A stretch of 64,000 bases of DNA, taken from NCBI GenBank assembly GCA_032191485.1, contig JAVDOI010000003.1:14821813-14885812 (forward strand), given 5' to 3'. The DNA comes from Leptoclinus maculatus (lineage: Eukaryota > Chordata > Actinopteri > Perciformes > Stichaeidae). Position numbers and translations under genes: made by a program. Each line of letters begins with the position of its first letter. Positions within the stretch are counted from its first letter, which is position 1. The notes beneath the pieces are model-generated. The model was not told the origin of the DNA and ran no database searches. It saw nothing but the letters and a program-made list of their open reading frames with translations. This document shows positions 53,256 through 62,927 of the stretch, piece after piece.

Positions 53256-56200
53256 ATGCTGCTTAGTTTTTCTCTCCTGTGGTTTTTGTGTGAGAGTACA
53301 GGTAAGGACCTTTTAATTAGTAAATGTAATAACAGAATCCAGGACATTGTTTTTTAAATATACTATTAACGTTTATTTGTGCTTCTTGTTGTCTATACAG
53401 TGAAATCCCAGACTACAACATGGACTACAACAAACTCCACGAATACTACAGTTGAAGGTAATACAGAATGTGATTATTTAATCATTCCAATTAAATGAAA
53501 GCATTAATAACAAGAGCCATGCCGGCAGCTCTGTGAGGGTTTATCCTGTTTTATCGAGCAGCATTTTTGAGCTAAATGCTAATATTAGCCTGTTAACATG
53601 CTCACAATGACAATGCTAACATCCTAATGTTTAATAAGTGGGAGTGGCTGCTGGTTCTGGTAATGTGTATTTTTCCCTATTCTGTTCCAATTTCATTTTT
53701 TTCTTTAAAGTTATCTTCAACTGGACACAGGGACTCCCCTGAATAATGTCCCTTTAGGTTTATGTTATGGCCACCAGTTTTAATTATTTAGTTTGTGAGC
53801 AATTATGTTTTGTGCGTAACAGTCTCAATACTACAATTGAACATCTACCGGCAGTATCTAGAAATGGAAATAGTGTCAACACAGACTGGTCAACTCTCAC
53901 TAAAGAGGACATCTTAGTCTATTATGCTCGTACAGACCAATCCTTAAGTAATATTCATCTCCCTAGAGATGCAGCTATGTGTACTGACGTTAATTGTAAG
54001 GATGTGGCGCATAGGAGAGCTCTCTGCTCCATATATAATGATATAGTAAGTGTTCTGTATGAAGACAGTAAGCCCTATTGCAAGCATAAAAATAAGACCC
54101 ATAACATCAGACCTGGTTGGAACGAGTATGTGCTGTATCGTGCTGAAGCCCACGAAGCTTTTAAATCATGGGCTATCGCAGGTAGACCCAGACAAGAGCC
54201 TGTGCTCGAGTACAAGAAGCTCACTAATGCAAGATCCATGTAGCGCTGGTCTTCAGCAGCTCCTTACTATATGTACTGTCTATGGTGTGGAACATGACAT
54301 CAAATACAATGCCAGTAAGAGTGCCATCTTGATCTGTAGAACCAGAGAGGACAAATGTCTAAACTTCACTGACTTCAAATTGTCTGATAACCATCTTGGT
54401 GTCTCTGGTGAAGTAAAATATCTTGGTCATTTTATAACAGAACAGATGAGCGATGATAATTACATTTCTGGGCAATGTCGTAGGATGTACGCACAAGGAA
54501 ACACCCTCTCACGCAAGTTTGGTCTGTGTACAGATGGCGTGAAGATGTCTCTGTTCAGAGCATATTGTACACCACTATACTTTTCAAACTGTTTTAAGAA
54601 ATCTTATTTATACATTTATTTGTAGGCTTAATGACTCTGAAAATGGCATCATCTTAGTTTTATCCAACATAAGGTTTAGTAGCACACACTACCAGTCCCA
54701 GCTGTGGAGTCATTGGTACAGCTGTCTCTTTGTAAGGCATTGCTAGGCCTATATGTACTTTTATTGTTCTTGTATGTAATTTGATGTATTTGTCTTCTAT
54801 GGACTCTGAGTCTGAAATTAAGTTTGATTGATTGAATACCCATGGGCCTTGGTTGCCGTTGCCATGGAGGCCAGTCAGAGGCGCGAATAAGAGTGTTTAC
54901 ATATTCAAAGTGCTTCGTTGTTAAAGTTGAGAGCAAAACACGTTACCAGAGTTGCTGAATTCAATCACAATTGACCAAGAATTCAAAAGTGAGTTGATTT
55001 AAATTCAGGAAAATATATTTTTTTCTGTGCTCATGTAGGACAGTGGTTCTCAGCTGGTCTGGCTGTGGAAACCAACATCATCCCTTAAGAACAAGCCACA
55101 GCTGATCCGTCTCTATAGGAGACCATATCATGATTTTACTTTCACAACCCAAACGTTAAACGTACTGCTCTGCAACGTCTTTCCTCGTCTCAGCCCCCTG
55201 TGTCATGGTGTGTGGAAGAGTCAGGAAACTTGTCAGGCTGGCAGAAGCCGGCCGGCGTTTTTAGAAGCCGGCCGGCGTTTTGAACCTACAAGTAAGCGTG
55301 TCTGTTGAACGTTGTATGCCTGCGTGTAGTATTTGCTTTGTCACCGTCAACACAAGAACATTTTGAGCACAATATGTAGCTAGGTAAGTTAGTATGTTTG
55401 CAGTTAGCATCAAGCTACTTTTGTTTCGCCAGCAACAACAACGCTACTTCCGGTTTGTATTCCTTGAGAATTTAAAGCCTCTTCCTTGAATTAAATGACA
55501 AGAAATGTTGAATTTATCACAAGAACTGCACAGATTATGTTTTTAAGAAATAGTTCCTGCCTTTTATCCCCTAGCTTTGTAAGACAAAACTAAATGTTTT
55601 CAGTCAGTCAGCCATACTGGAGAATGTTGACATCAACATGTAACGTTACGACTTCTGGTAATTTTTCAAAATAAAAGACGGGATTTTCCAAACTGACAAG
55701 AAAATACATTTGTTTACTTTTGAGTATTCCCATCAGTTCTACTAATTCTGCTGCACCACATTTTGGAGGCAGATCTATTTTTTACTATTCAATTTATATG
55801 ACTTATTTGAATATAATGCTTTATTATGAACGGTGGTGGAAAATAAATATGTAGCCCATGTTTACTCACGCATTTTTAAGTACCTGTACTTTATTATTTA
55901 CATTTTGAGGGTTAGGAAAGCCTACAACAGTACGTGTATAAGCACGGGTTCTTAAAATGACCTCCACCACAGAGAGCTGCAACTGTAAAAAGCTGGTTTA
56001 CAGTTAAATGGCAATTCATCTCTAAAAAAATATAAATTCATAGTAGTCTATAATCTTGCTCATAAAACGTCTGAATGCAGGACTTGTAATAGGCTATTTT
56101 TACACTGTGGTACTGCTGCTTATAGCTAACTATCTGACCACTTCTTCCACCACTATGAACTACACTACCCAGCAGCTTATAGCGTTAAAGCAGTTAGCTC

Positions 56201-57785
56201 CCACTCAACAAGCTAGCTACAACATCAAATACAGCTTTTAAGCTGCAGATTATGTTTTCAGTTTCCTGAACAGCTCAATCTTTGGCATCCAATCACCATT
56301 AGCATCACACGGACAACATTTTAAGCTACTTGGGGTCTTAGTTAAAGCTTGTATACTTACAACTTTTTTTTTAAAGTTTAGCATGATAGCATGCTAGCAT
56401 TTGCTCAGATGCATCTGATGGGAATGGCATTAATTGTACAGGTATTTGGTCATAAACCAAAGTTTTGGGCAAATACATTTTGACCTAATTATTGACCTTA
56501 TCCTCTGGGGAACAGGAACGCCTGAATGAAATTTCATGGCAATCCATCAAATAATTGCTCAGGTGTCTGCTGGATAAACTTGCCAACACAACAGAAACCA
56601 GACATTGCCCTCCCTAGAACCACGCCACTAGTGTGTCTGTAACTGTTTATCTACTCACTTCCCCTTCCTTCCTTCCTTCCTTTCCTCCATTCATCATCCT
56701 TCATTTTGTGTTCACCAAACCGTCCACCGCACCCTTTTTCCTCCTCAGAAAAGCTCTCTCTGCAGCTGGTGGCCATACCAGACTACCCAGTTGCAGCAGG
56801 TCAAAGAGTCAACCTGCTCTGCAACGCTTTCAACGTGAAAGACTCTGTCAAGTCCTGGCAACACCTAGAAAATCAGACTTGGCATGAGGTGGGAATCGGT
56901 GGAGAGCTCACCCTTACCAAGCCAGAGGAGAGCGGGCTTTACCGCTGCCGTGCCGCGAGTCAGTTTTCTCAAAACCACACAGTCTTTATCATCTCCATGC
57001 ATACAACAGGTTGGTGGTCGGTTTTGAATCTGCAGTTCCCCTTTCATTTGTCTTTCACCTCATTGTATAACTGTCCAGCCCACAACTGTTTTTGTTCACT
57101 CTCAATACTCTCATAGCTGTTTCTGGCCAAAGCATTTGAAACCAACTTATGCACAGATATTGATATACCTACAGTAGGCTAATATTGTCCAATATTTGAA
57201 CAACTAACTACGAAAAAGTGTGTCATGCACAAAGATAGAATGCCATTTTGTTTTTGTTTTTTCAACTGTTTATAATTTTTTCTCTGACTTCCAACAGTCG
57301 GTGAGAATTTAGGAATAGCTGCCTTATTTCTTTCTCTCCTGGCCTTGATCATCATCTTTGCTATTATTTTTTGGCTGGGCTGGCACAGACTTGGCGCCAC
57401 ATCGACCACCTCCAACATTGCAGCTAAAGGTAAAAAGAAAAAAGCATTTCCTGTCAAAATCTTGTAAAAACCTTGGTCAAATCTTAACCAAATGTTCTGT
57501 GGACAATTTTGATGTCTTGGATTTCTTACAGGTTTTTCTGGACCTGAACAGTCACCAAAGTAAGTCTCTACAGGAAAGAAATGTGTTTATACTCATGTTT
57601 GCATGTTGTGCTTAAGGCTGTGCATATAACAGTCTGATGACATTTCTGTACTCACCAGGGGAGGTTTGCCACACACTGAAAGTGACGGAGATGTGTACAT
57701 AAATTACACAAACACCAGCCAAGACTACATTGATCTCGACCCCACCAATGTGACTGAGGACAATGTGTACTCAAGTTTATCATGA
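53256..57785 (+). CDS. single-Ig-domain transmembrane receptor with ITAM-like tail (Fc-receptor-like)
   Basis: Proposed exons: 53256-53301, 53401-53457, 56749-57009, 57298-57429, 57532-57559 and 57659-57785. All introns have GT/AG borders. The first four are phase 1, the last phase 2, and the joined length is 651 nt (216 residues), exactly in frame. Exon 1 encodes a hydrophobic signal peptide (MLLSFSLLWFLCEST). Exon 2 gives a Thr-rich stalk (about 16-34). Exon 3 is an Ig domain (about 35-121) with first Cys in NLLC, Trp in KSW, and ESGLYRC as the second Cys motif, plus N-glycosylation sequons. Exon 4 holds the membrane segment (about 127-149). The tail has Y188, Y191 (YTN, Grb2-like), Y198 (YIDL) and Y212 (YSSL). 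YIDL and YSSL are 10 residues apart, an ITAM-like pair resembling that of mammalian Fc-gamma-RIIA. No ITIM consensus is met. Likely an immune-cell surface receptor signalling through Syk-type kinases (inference). Exact orthology is unknown, and more Ig exons may have been lost or missed in the 3.3-kb intron. Confidence 0.82.
53519..53640 (+). repeat. 5' half of a common teleost interspersed repeat
   Basis: GCCGGCAGCTCTGTGAGG, GAGCTAAATGCTAATATTAG and CATGCTCACAATGACAATGC match, from memory, the first part of a widespread fish repeat. The second part lies at 56381-56600 in the same orientation. Both are inside intron 2 of the Ig receptor. Confidence 0.5.
53750..54838 (+). mobile_element. broken non-LTR retrotransposon (reverse transcriptase fragment, Rex/CR1-type)
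   Basis: Two frames give retrotransposon-like protein. 53767-54240 holds the linker before the RT domain (motifs NIHLPRDAAMCTDVNCKDV, HNIRPGWNEY, IAGRPRQ). About 54241-54600 holds the RT C-terminal part (LQQLLTICTVYGVEHDIKYN, EVKYLGHFITEQM). The catalytic middle, including the FADD-type motif, is missing, and the join at about 54235-54245 shifts the frame. The 3' end reads GACTCTGAGTCTGAAATTAA followed by GATTGATTGA tandem units to about 54836, a normal LINE terminus. It is a dead, internally deleted copy in intron 2 of the Ig receptor, in the same orientation. The clade name is tentative. Confidence 0.75.
54839..56380. other. intron 2 of the Ig receptor, no exon seen
   Basis: No Ig-like exon or other coding piece is recognised. 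It contains a duplicated GC-rich 20-mer (55243-55282) and AT-rich sequence. A high-scoring Ig exon here would change the receptor model. Confidence 0.5.
55243..55282. repeat. tandem 20-bp repeat with GCCGGCCGGC palindrome
   Basis: AGAAGCCGGCCGGCGTTTTT (55243-55262) is followed directly by the same 20-mer with one change at its last base (55263-55282). Confidence 0.9.
56381..56600 (+). repeat. 3' half of a common teleost interspersed repeat
   Basis: GGTATTTGGTCATAAACCAA, ATCCTCTGGGGAACAGGAAC and AAATTTCATGGCAATCCATC are portions of the same repeat family as at 53519-53640, collinear with it. It ends about 150 bp before the Ig-domain exon. Confidence 0.5.
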
Positions 57786-57811
57786 ACGTTCATGTGAACG
57801 TGGAGATATGC

Positions 57812-57817
57812 AATAAA
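57812..57817 (+). terminator. poly-A signal of the Ig receptor
   Basis: AATAAA, 27 bp after the stop codon. A second AATAAA lies near 58160. The first would give a very short 3' UTR. Confidence 0.6.
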
Positions 57818-58132
57818 AAGACAAAAAAGAGCATTTTGTTCAGGAGTAGAATATCTGCAGAAAGAGCTCAGCATCACCTTTAACCTGAATAATGAGGTTT
57901 GCTATATGTTTCTGTTTACTGTAATCTGATTTGACAGAAGTTATTCAAAACAATCTGAATGTGGTAAAAATGGTTAAAATGTTCACACAAAACAGCAAGA
58001 GTCCATTCCTTGTCTGTGTTTGTAAAATGTTTATATAACCTGTAATTTGTGTCACAAAAAGCATTACTTTAAGCATACTTTTTTCTTCTTTTTTTTTTAC
58101 TCCTAGCTTGTTGATGTGTACGAAACTGTCTT

Positions 58133-58138
58133 TTTATT
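58133..58138 (-). terminator. candidate poly-A signal of ptafr
   Basis: TTTATT on the plus strand, AATAAA on the minus strand, about 940 bp after the ptafr stop. If both this and the distal plus-strand signal (near 58160) are used, the two convergent genes overlap at their 3' ends. Confidence 0.4.
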
Positions 58139-59079
58139 TTTCTTCAATCATATCAATAGAATAAAATTCTAATCACAAATGTTGACTGTGGAGTAAAACC
58201 ATTTCCTTCTGAAAGTTTCAAATTACATTACAAACACATTTGAGGAACATACAAGATAACCAAGGCCACTGAATACAAAATGCGTCATAAACCAGTTTTA
58301 CAACAGCAGGTAAACTCACAGTAAGAATACGGTATAATACATATACAGTAGGTGAATAATAATAAGTGTTGTCACACTGAATCATGGGATTTGTACCATG
58401 TGACATGTACACAATGTAACAATAGTGGATGCCAGAGGTGAAACGTAGCTCAAGCATTATCACTTCCATTCCATGGTTTCACAATATGAGATAGAACTTA
58501 TTCATGCAAAGCCCAAAAAAACTGTAATTCATCTGATGTGAGACAACAACCTCACATATTTTACTGATAAAATGTCAGGCGAGATGACTACACCTATAAG
58601 CTGAAGTGTGTGTGTGTAATCAAGTGAGAACACCCAAAAAGAGATGACTAAGCTCTGTATATATGGCTCTGTATCCTTGACTTCTCTACTGTTTTAGTGC
58701 CCCACTTTATGCAGAACAACACCTGTGGGAGGATTTAAATAATTTTGTCTGCTGCTTTATCAGTTCATTTCACACACTAAAGTGATAAAGTGTCCTCCCG
58801 CGGAATTTTCCTTGCCATAAACGGTTTGCTGATGTACTTCTGCTTGCAAAACTTCTACTTTTCAGCTTGTTCTTCACACAGGAAGGACTGGTACAATTAC
58901 CAGTAGTGTGTGGAAATAAAATGTCAAAATAAGTGTGTGAAACCACATTCTGGTAACACACACAAGTAACAAATATCTACACTTTTGTACAAGTATTAAC
59001 TCAGTTTAAATCAATTTATGTCGGGCTGCTGGTGCTCACTATGCAGTCTCTGGCTCTGATTCCTGCTGTCCATGGAGAC

Positions 59080-60156
59080 CTATGAGGTGAGCGTCTGTGA
59101 GCACCCCTCTCCCTTTACTAACTTTTTAATGTGGGCCATGATGAACTCTCTGAACTTCTGTGTGGCAAAATAATAAATTACAGGATCCAAAATGCAGTTA
59201 AGGCCCATAAGAAGCAAAGTGATCTGATGTGCGTCGTTGAGCGCCTGAAGGGTCTTCTGGTCCCACTCTACGTGGCCCCAGCCCTGTGTGATCTGCAACA
59301 CCGCCAGTGTCCAGAAGCCTTGAATTACATGGTGAGGCAGGAAACACAGAGCAAACACTCCCACCACTGCAAACAACATCTGCAGAGCTCTCCGTTTCAG
59401 CCCCCTGGGCCTTTCAGTTGAGGAGGACATGGTCCTGTCTGACTGAGGAGGATGTTGAGAAAGCAACGCTCGAACAATAAGGAAATTACACACCACGACC
59501 ACAAAAAACACCAGAAAAAACACTCCAATTATTGCAAAATGAGTGGCAGCCACTGTTTTCTTCTGTGAATCGGTTTCACTGTGGTACCCCTCGAAACAGC
59601 GAGTGACGTTGTTCTCATCAGTGTTGGTCCCTGGAGATGCCAGATATGGAATAGCCATCGCCAGGGTCAAAACCCAGATGACAACGCACACGATGATCCC
59701 ACGACGTCTGTGGTCTGAGGTGGCCATATCCAGAGGACGGGTGACTGCCCAGTATCGGTTGACGCTGATGGCCCCGAGGAAGAGGATGGAGCAGTACGTG
59801 TTGATGAAGAACAACGAGCCAGTCAGCCGGCACATGAAGTCTGTGTAGACCCAGTTTCCATGCAGACTGTAATAGCCAATCCAGAAGGGAAGGGCACTCA
59901 CAAAAAGGAGATCGGCGACGGTCAAGTTTGTCATGTAGATGCGGATTTCACCCATGGCCTTGGTACCGCGGAGGCAGCGCAGGACAAACAGCACGTAGAG
60001 GTTAGCGAAGAGGCCCAGGATGAAGATGATGCTGTAGACAACTGGGAAGAGGACATAACGAAACTCAGAGTCCAGGAAGGCTGAGCCATTACCAGCCGAA
60101 GAGCCCAGACGAGAGGTCCCGGTTACAGCAACCTGCTCTGTAGTTGAGGGCAGCAT
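59080..60156 (-). CDS. ptafr: platelet-activating factor receptor (class A GPCR)
   Basis: One coding exon, 358 residues (human about 342). It couples binding of the phospholipid mediator PAF at the plasma membrane to G-protein signalling in leukocytes and other cells. Seven hydrophobic segments are visible. Family-diagnostic pieces are DSEFRYVLFPVVYSIIF at the start of TM1, FFINTYCS in TM3, NRY in place of DRY (SVNRYWAV), NVTRCFE in loop 2 with the disulphide Cys pairing to MCRLTG, FLPHHV in TM6, NDAHQITL in TM7, and the unusual DPVIYYF in place of NPxxY. I chose the start at 60156 because a strong acceptor (CGTCTCCCACAG, ending 60163) lies just before it; reading on to 60198 would add 14 residues from intron sequence. 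The N-terminus (about 28 residues before DSEFRY) has a sequon at N23. The C-tail is short and has few Ser/Thr for GRK phosphorylation compared with mammals. Confidence 0.93.
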   Translation of the reverse strand: MLPSTTEQVAVTGTSRLGSSAGNGSAFLDSEFRYVLFPVVYSIIFILGLFANLYVLFVLRCLRGTKAMGEIRIYMTNLTVADLLFVSALPFWIGYYSLHGNWVYTDFMCRLTGSLFFINTYCSILFLGAISVNRYWAVTRPLDMATSDHRRRGIIVCVVIWVLTLAMAIPYLASPGTNTDENNVTRCFEGYHSETDSQKKTVAATHFAIIGVFFLVFFVVVVCNFLIVRALLSQHPPQSDRTMSSSTERPRGLKRRALQMLFAVVGVFALCFLPHHVIQGFWTLAVLQITQGWGHVEWDQKTLQALNDAHQITLLLMGLNCILDPVIYYFATQKFREFIMAHIKKLVKGEGCSQTLTS

Positions 60157-60511
60157 TTCTGTCTGTGGGAGACGAAACATAGTAACATCATAAAGCATTC
60201 TGGGGTTTGATTATAGTCAAAAGAAGCACAATCAGTCACCAGTTTATTAGGTACATCCATCTAAAACAAAGTCTAATACAATATAAATCCAACCGATGAA
60301 GGTTGTAATGTTTTGGTTAGAATTGGTAGATTCAACATTTTTGGAGGCTGCAGTTTGTGATGGTGCTGAATGGCGTTATACTGACAGGTGTATTTATTTA
60401 TATTATCATTAAACCTTAGTGTGTACGGTAGGTCTACCTTACTCTTAAGTAAATATTAACTTAATTTATTTATTTTTTTTGAAAAAGACTTAAAAGAAAA
60501 TCTTCACTTAC
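60157..60511 (-). other. ptafr: ptafr 5' UTR remnant of exon 2 and intron 1
   Basis: On the minus strand a strong donor, CTG/GTAAGTGAAGA, has its GT at 60511-60510, and an acceptor ends at 60163. The exon 2 leader is then only ACAGAA before the ATG. A short non-coding first exon plus an intronless coding exon is the known ptafr arrangement. Confidence 0.65.
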
Positions 60512-60560
60512 CAGACTGCTTTCTTCTCCTCTAATATCTCTCAAGAAGTATACGCTACGA
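60512..60560 (-). other. ptafr: probable non-coding first exon of ptafr
   Basis: Ends at 60512 before GTAAGT. Its 5' border is estimated from a TAATAAATA-like box (60574-60582) about 25-30 bp upstream and is approximate. Confidence 0.45.
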
Positions 60561-60662
60561 ATGCTTCAGCAGCTATTTATTACAGTTAAACTCACTGAAT
60601 GGGCGTATGCTTGTGTCTTTCTGACAAATCAATTCAAAGTTCAAGACGAAGGAGGTGTGAAC

Positions 60663-60684
60663 GGAAATCCCCACGTGTTGCAAC
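60663..60684 (-). promoter_or_regulatory. NF-kB-like site, E-box and C/EBP-like palindrome upstream of ptafr
   Basis: GGGGATTTCC (minus strand, 60672-60663) fits the NF-kB consensus. It abuts CACGTG (60672-60677) and GTTGCAAC (60677-60684). The cluster is about 110-130 bp upstream of the estimated ptafr start site. From memory, the human leukocyte promoter of PTAFR also contains NF-kB sites. Motif match only. Confidence 0.4.
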
Positions 60685-62740
60685 AAGCATCACCACCTCG
60701 GTATTTTCCTGTGTTCCTGTCCGACAAGAAGAAGAAAACAAACCTGCACATTTTGAAGAAATCTCAGAGTTTTACAGTTGGTTTTTATTTCCATCGTCAT
60801 AAAAACATGTTTTGAATATTCTGAGGAAGACACCAACAATAGAGTGGCATCGTTAAATTGAAACGTGGCTTCTCTCTGGGAACATAAGGCAAACAGCAAT
60901 AATTTGCTAAATAGAATTGTTATTTTCCTTGAGAATATAATTGAAATCGTTAGTTATAAGAGTTGAGCTCTGAAGTTCACGACTAAAATAAAGAAAAGAA
61001 AATTATAATTATAGTCGGTTACATTTTTCATGGTGTCAATGTAATATAAAGCTATAATAATTCATTATCACAACATAGGAAGACATGAATGTCACTTTAA
61101 AGTCAATTATGGGCATTAAAGGCACTTTAATCCACGCTAGAATTAAGTATCACAACACCAACTTCAATTTGCCACAAATATTCATGAGCAGTGGCTCAAG
61201 TTTTCATTTCACTTTATCTCCCATATTAAACATTTAATTATTTACGTCTGTACTTAATTTAAAGGCTGTCTGAACAAGTCCTATTTCCTCAATGAGTCAT
61301 GATTGCAGCTAATAGTCCGAATGATGAAAATGAAGCGTCAGATTAGTTTGTTTAATGTATTGTCATTAGCATGCCTTCATTGTTCGTTATATAGTCCATC
61401 AGAGACGTGCAAATGCATTTTGTGGGGCTCTTTTACTTTTTAAAGGGCACCTCAACACCCACTGTATTGTCACCATGCCTCCAGCGGATGTTAGCACACT
61501 GTAAAATATTTTTTGTCTCGGAATGTATTGTATATTGAGCTGGATAGATACCTACAAATATATAATATACCTATATCATTTTTTTGTTTACTTATCTAAA
61601 CCCATATAAACAGTGACACATTCAACTGTTGATATTTTTGGCTCATCAGCAGCTGAGGCAAGTGTGCAGTAATGCATTCTAACCACATGGGGGAGGAAGA
61701 GGCAAAGGAAAACAGCAAAGAACAGTGAACGTTAACAGTGGTGGATCGATTTTCAGTCCAGGTGAGGCTCCATGCAGCACTGTGAACTGCATGAACTACC
61801 ACTCTCACTCTCTGTGTAGTTCAAAGCAGCACTTGCATTTGTCTTGGTCATGAAAGCAGTTTATGTGATAAGATAATGGGAAAAATATTTTTATAAATTA
61901 TAATACATGTAGTGTATTTAAGAAATAATATTAAATAGCTATAACTTTGTGAGGCCAGCAGAGAAGGCCTTGCAGGCCCTGACGGCCCACCACTGACACC
62001 TCTCTTTAGATTCGTTCCTCCCCACCAGCCAGGGTTTGTTTGTTTTCAAATCTAAGAGCCAATCAGCTCTTTGGTCTCTTATTCCTCTTTCTGCAGCTGA
62101 CTGCTCCTAAATCTCAGGTCTGGCTGGAGCTGGAGACAGCTCTCTCTACCAGGTGACACAACACCCCACTTCCCTCATCCATCCATCTCGACGCGGCCCA
62201 CACGGTCTCCCCTTCTCCTTCATTTCTCTCTGCACTGGATTCATCTTGGACTTGCAGGTCTGTCTCAGGCCGAATGCATCTCCCTGGCTTCCTCTTTATT
62301 TAACATGTTTACTCACTCAAACACACACACACACACGCACACTCACCGCAAACATTTTCACGCTGCCGTTCCTCTTCCATAATTGTCTTTTTCTTCCACC
62401 CTCTGTCTTAGCCTTTTCTCAATCTCTTTTTTTCCCCAACGTCAACAGAACGCTATCGCCGTGTTTGTGTAGCTTTTGTTGTGCAGCTCACTGCAAATCA
62501 ATGGAATTTTCAAATCTATGTTTTCATACATTGTTAAAGTGTTACATTGTTCATCTGGTTGAAGTAAAGTCACCGTGCATCAAGGATTCCTCATCAGCGA
62601 GCTAAATAAATCACTAAAGCAATACAAAAATGAACAATCCCTGTATTTCATTGAGGCAAATTTGCTCCGTCAAGCTTGAATTTGTATGAACAAGTGATAG
62701 TGATAAATACACAGATACACAAAGTATGAATTGCAATGAA
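60685..62740. other. intergenic region between ptafr and PACRG
   Basis: No gene recognised. It contains the second dispersed repeat copy (61870-61995) and pyrimidine-rich DNA with a short CA run near 62320-62342. The 150-codon open frame at 62153-62605 crosses that CA run and a pyrimidine-rich tract and has no domain. Confidence 0.55.
61870..61995 (-). mobile_element. dispersed repeat, copy 2 (pair with 31105-31253)
   Basis: Read on the minus strand it starts CAGTGGTGGGCCGTCAGGGC and matches 31105-31253 over its length, with a deletion in the middle. It is probably a short non-autonomous DNA-transposon end. The terminus motif also occurs at about 19512-19525. Confidence 0.8.
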
Positions 62741-62746
62741 TTTAAT
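62741..62746 (-). terminator. pacrg: candidate poly-A signal of PACRG
   Basis: TTTAAT on the plus strand gives ATTAAA, the commonest variant signal, about 180 bp after the PACRG stop codon. No closer AATAAA was found. Confidence 0.35.
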
Positions 62747-62927
62747 ATGGGTTGAACAGAATATACAGTATATATAAAAAAGAGTAGAGAGGCAGGAGGA
62801 GCGGGTTTGAGCTCAGCAAAGTAGAGCGGAACAGAACAGAGCACTAGGGTCAGGGCTAGGATACAGAAAGGGATGAGATAACAGTTGGAGGCAGATACAG
62901 AAGGACTAAAGTCAACAATCCCCCTCC

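Noticed and set aside
53256..57785. ITIM (inhibitory) call for the Ig receptor tail
   Set aside because: Position -2 of the YxxL tyrosines is Gln and Asn, not I/V/L/S, so the ITIM consensus is not met; the spaced YxxL pair fits an ITAM better.
59131..60084. Plus-strand open frames opposite ptafr
   Set aside because: Antisense shadows of a clear GPCR coding exon.
62153..62605. 150-codon plus-strand frame between ptafr and PACRG
   Set aside because: Crosses a CA run and pyrimidine-rich sequence, with no domain.
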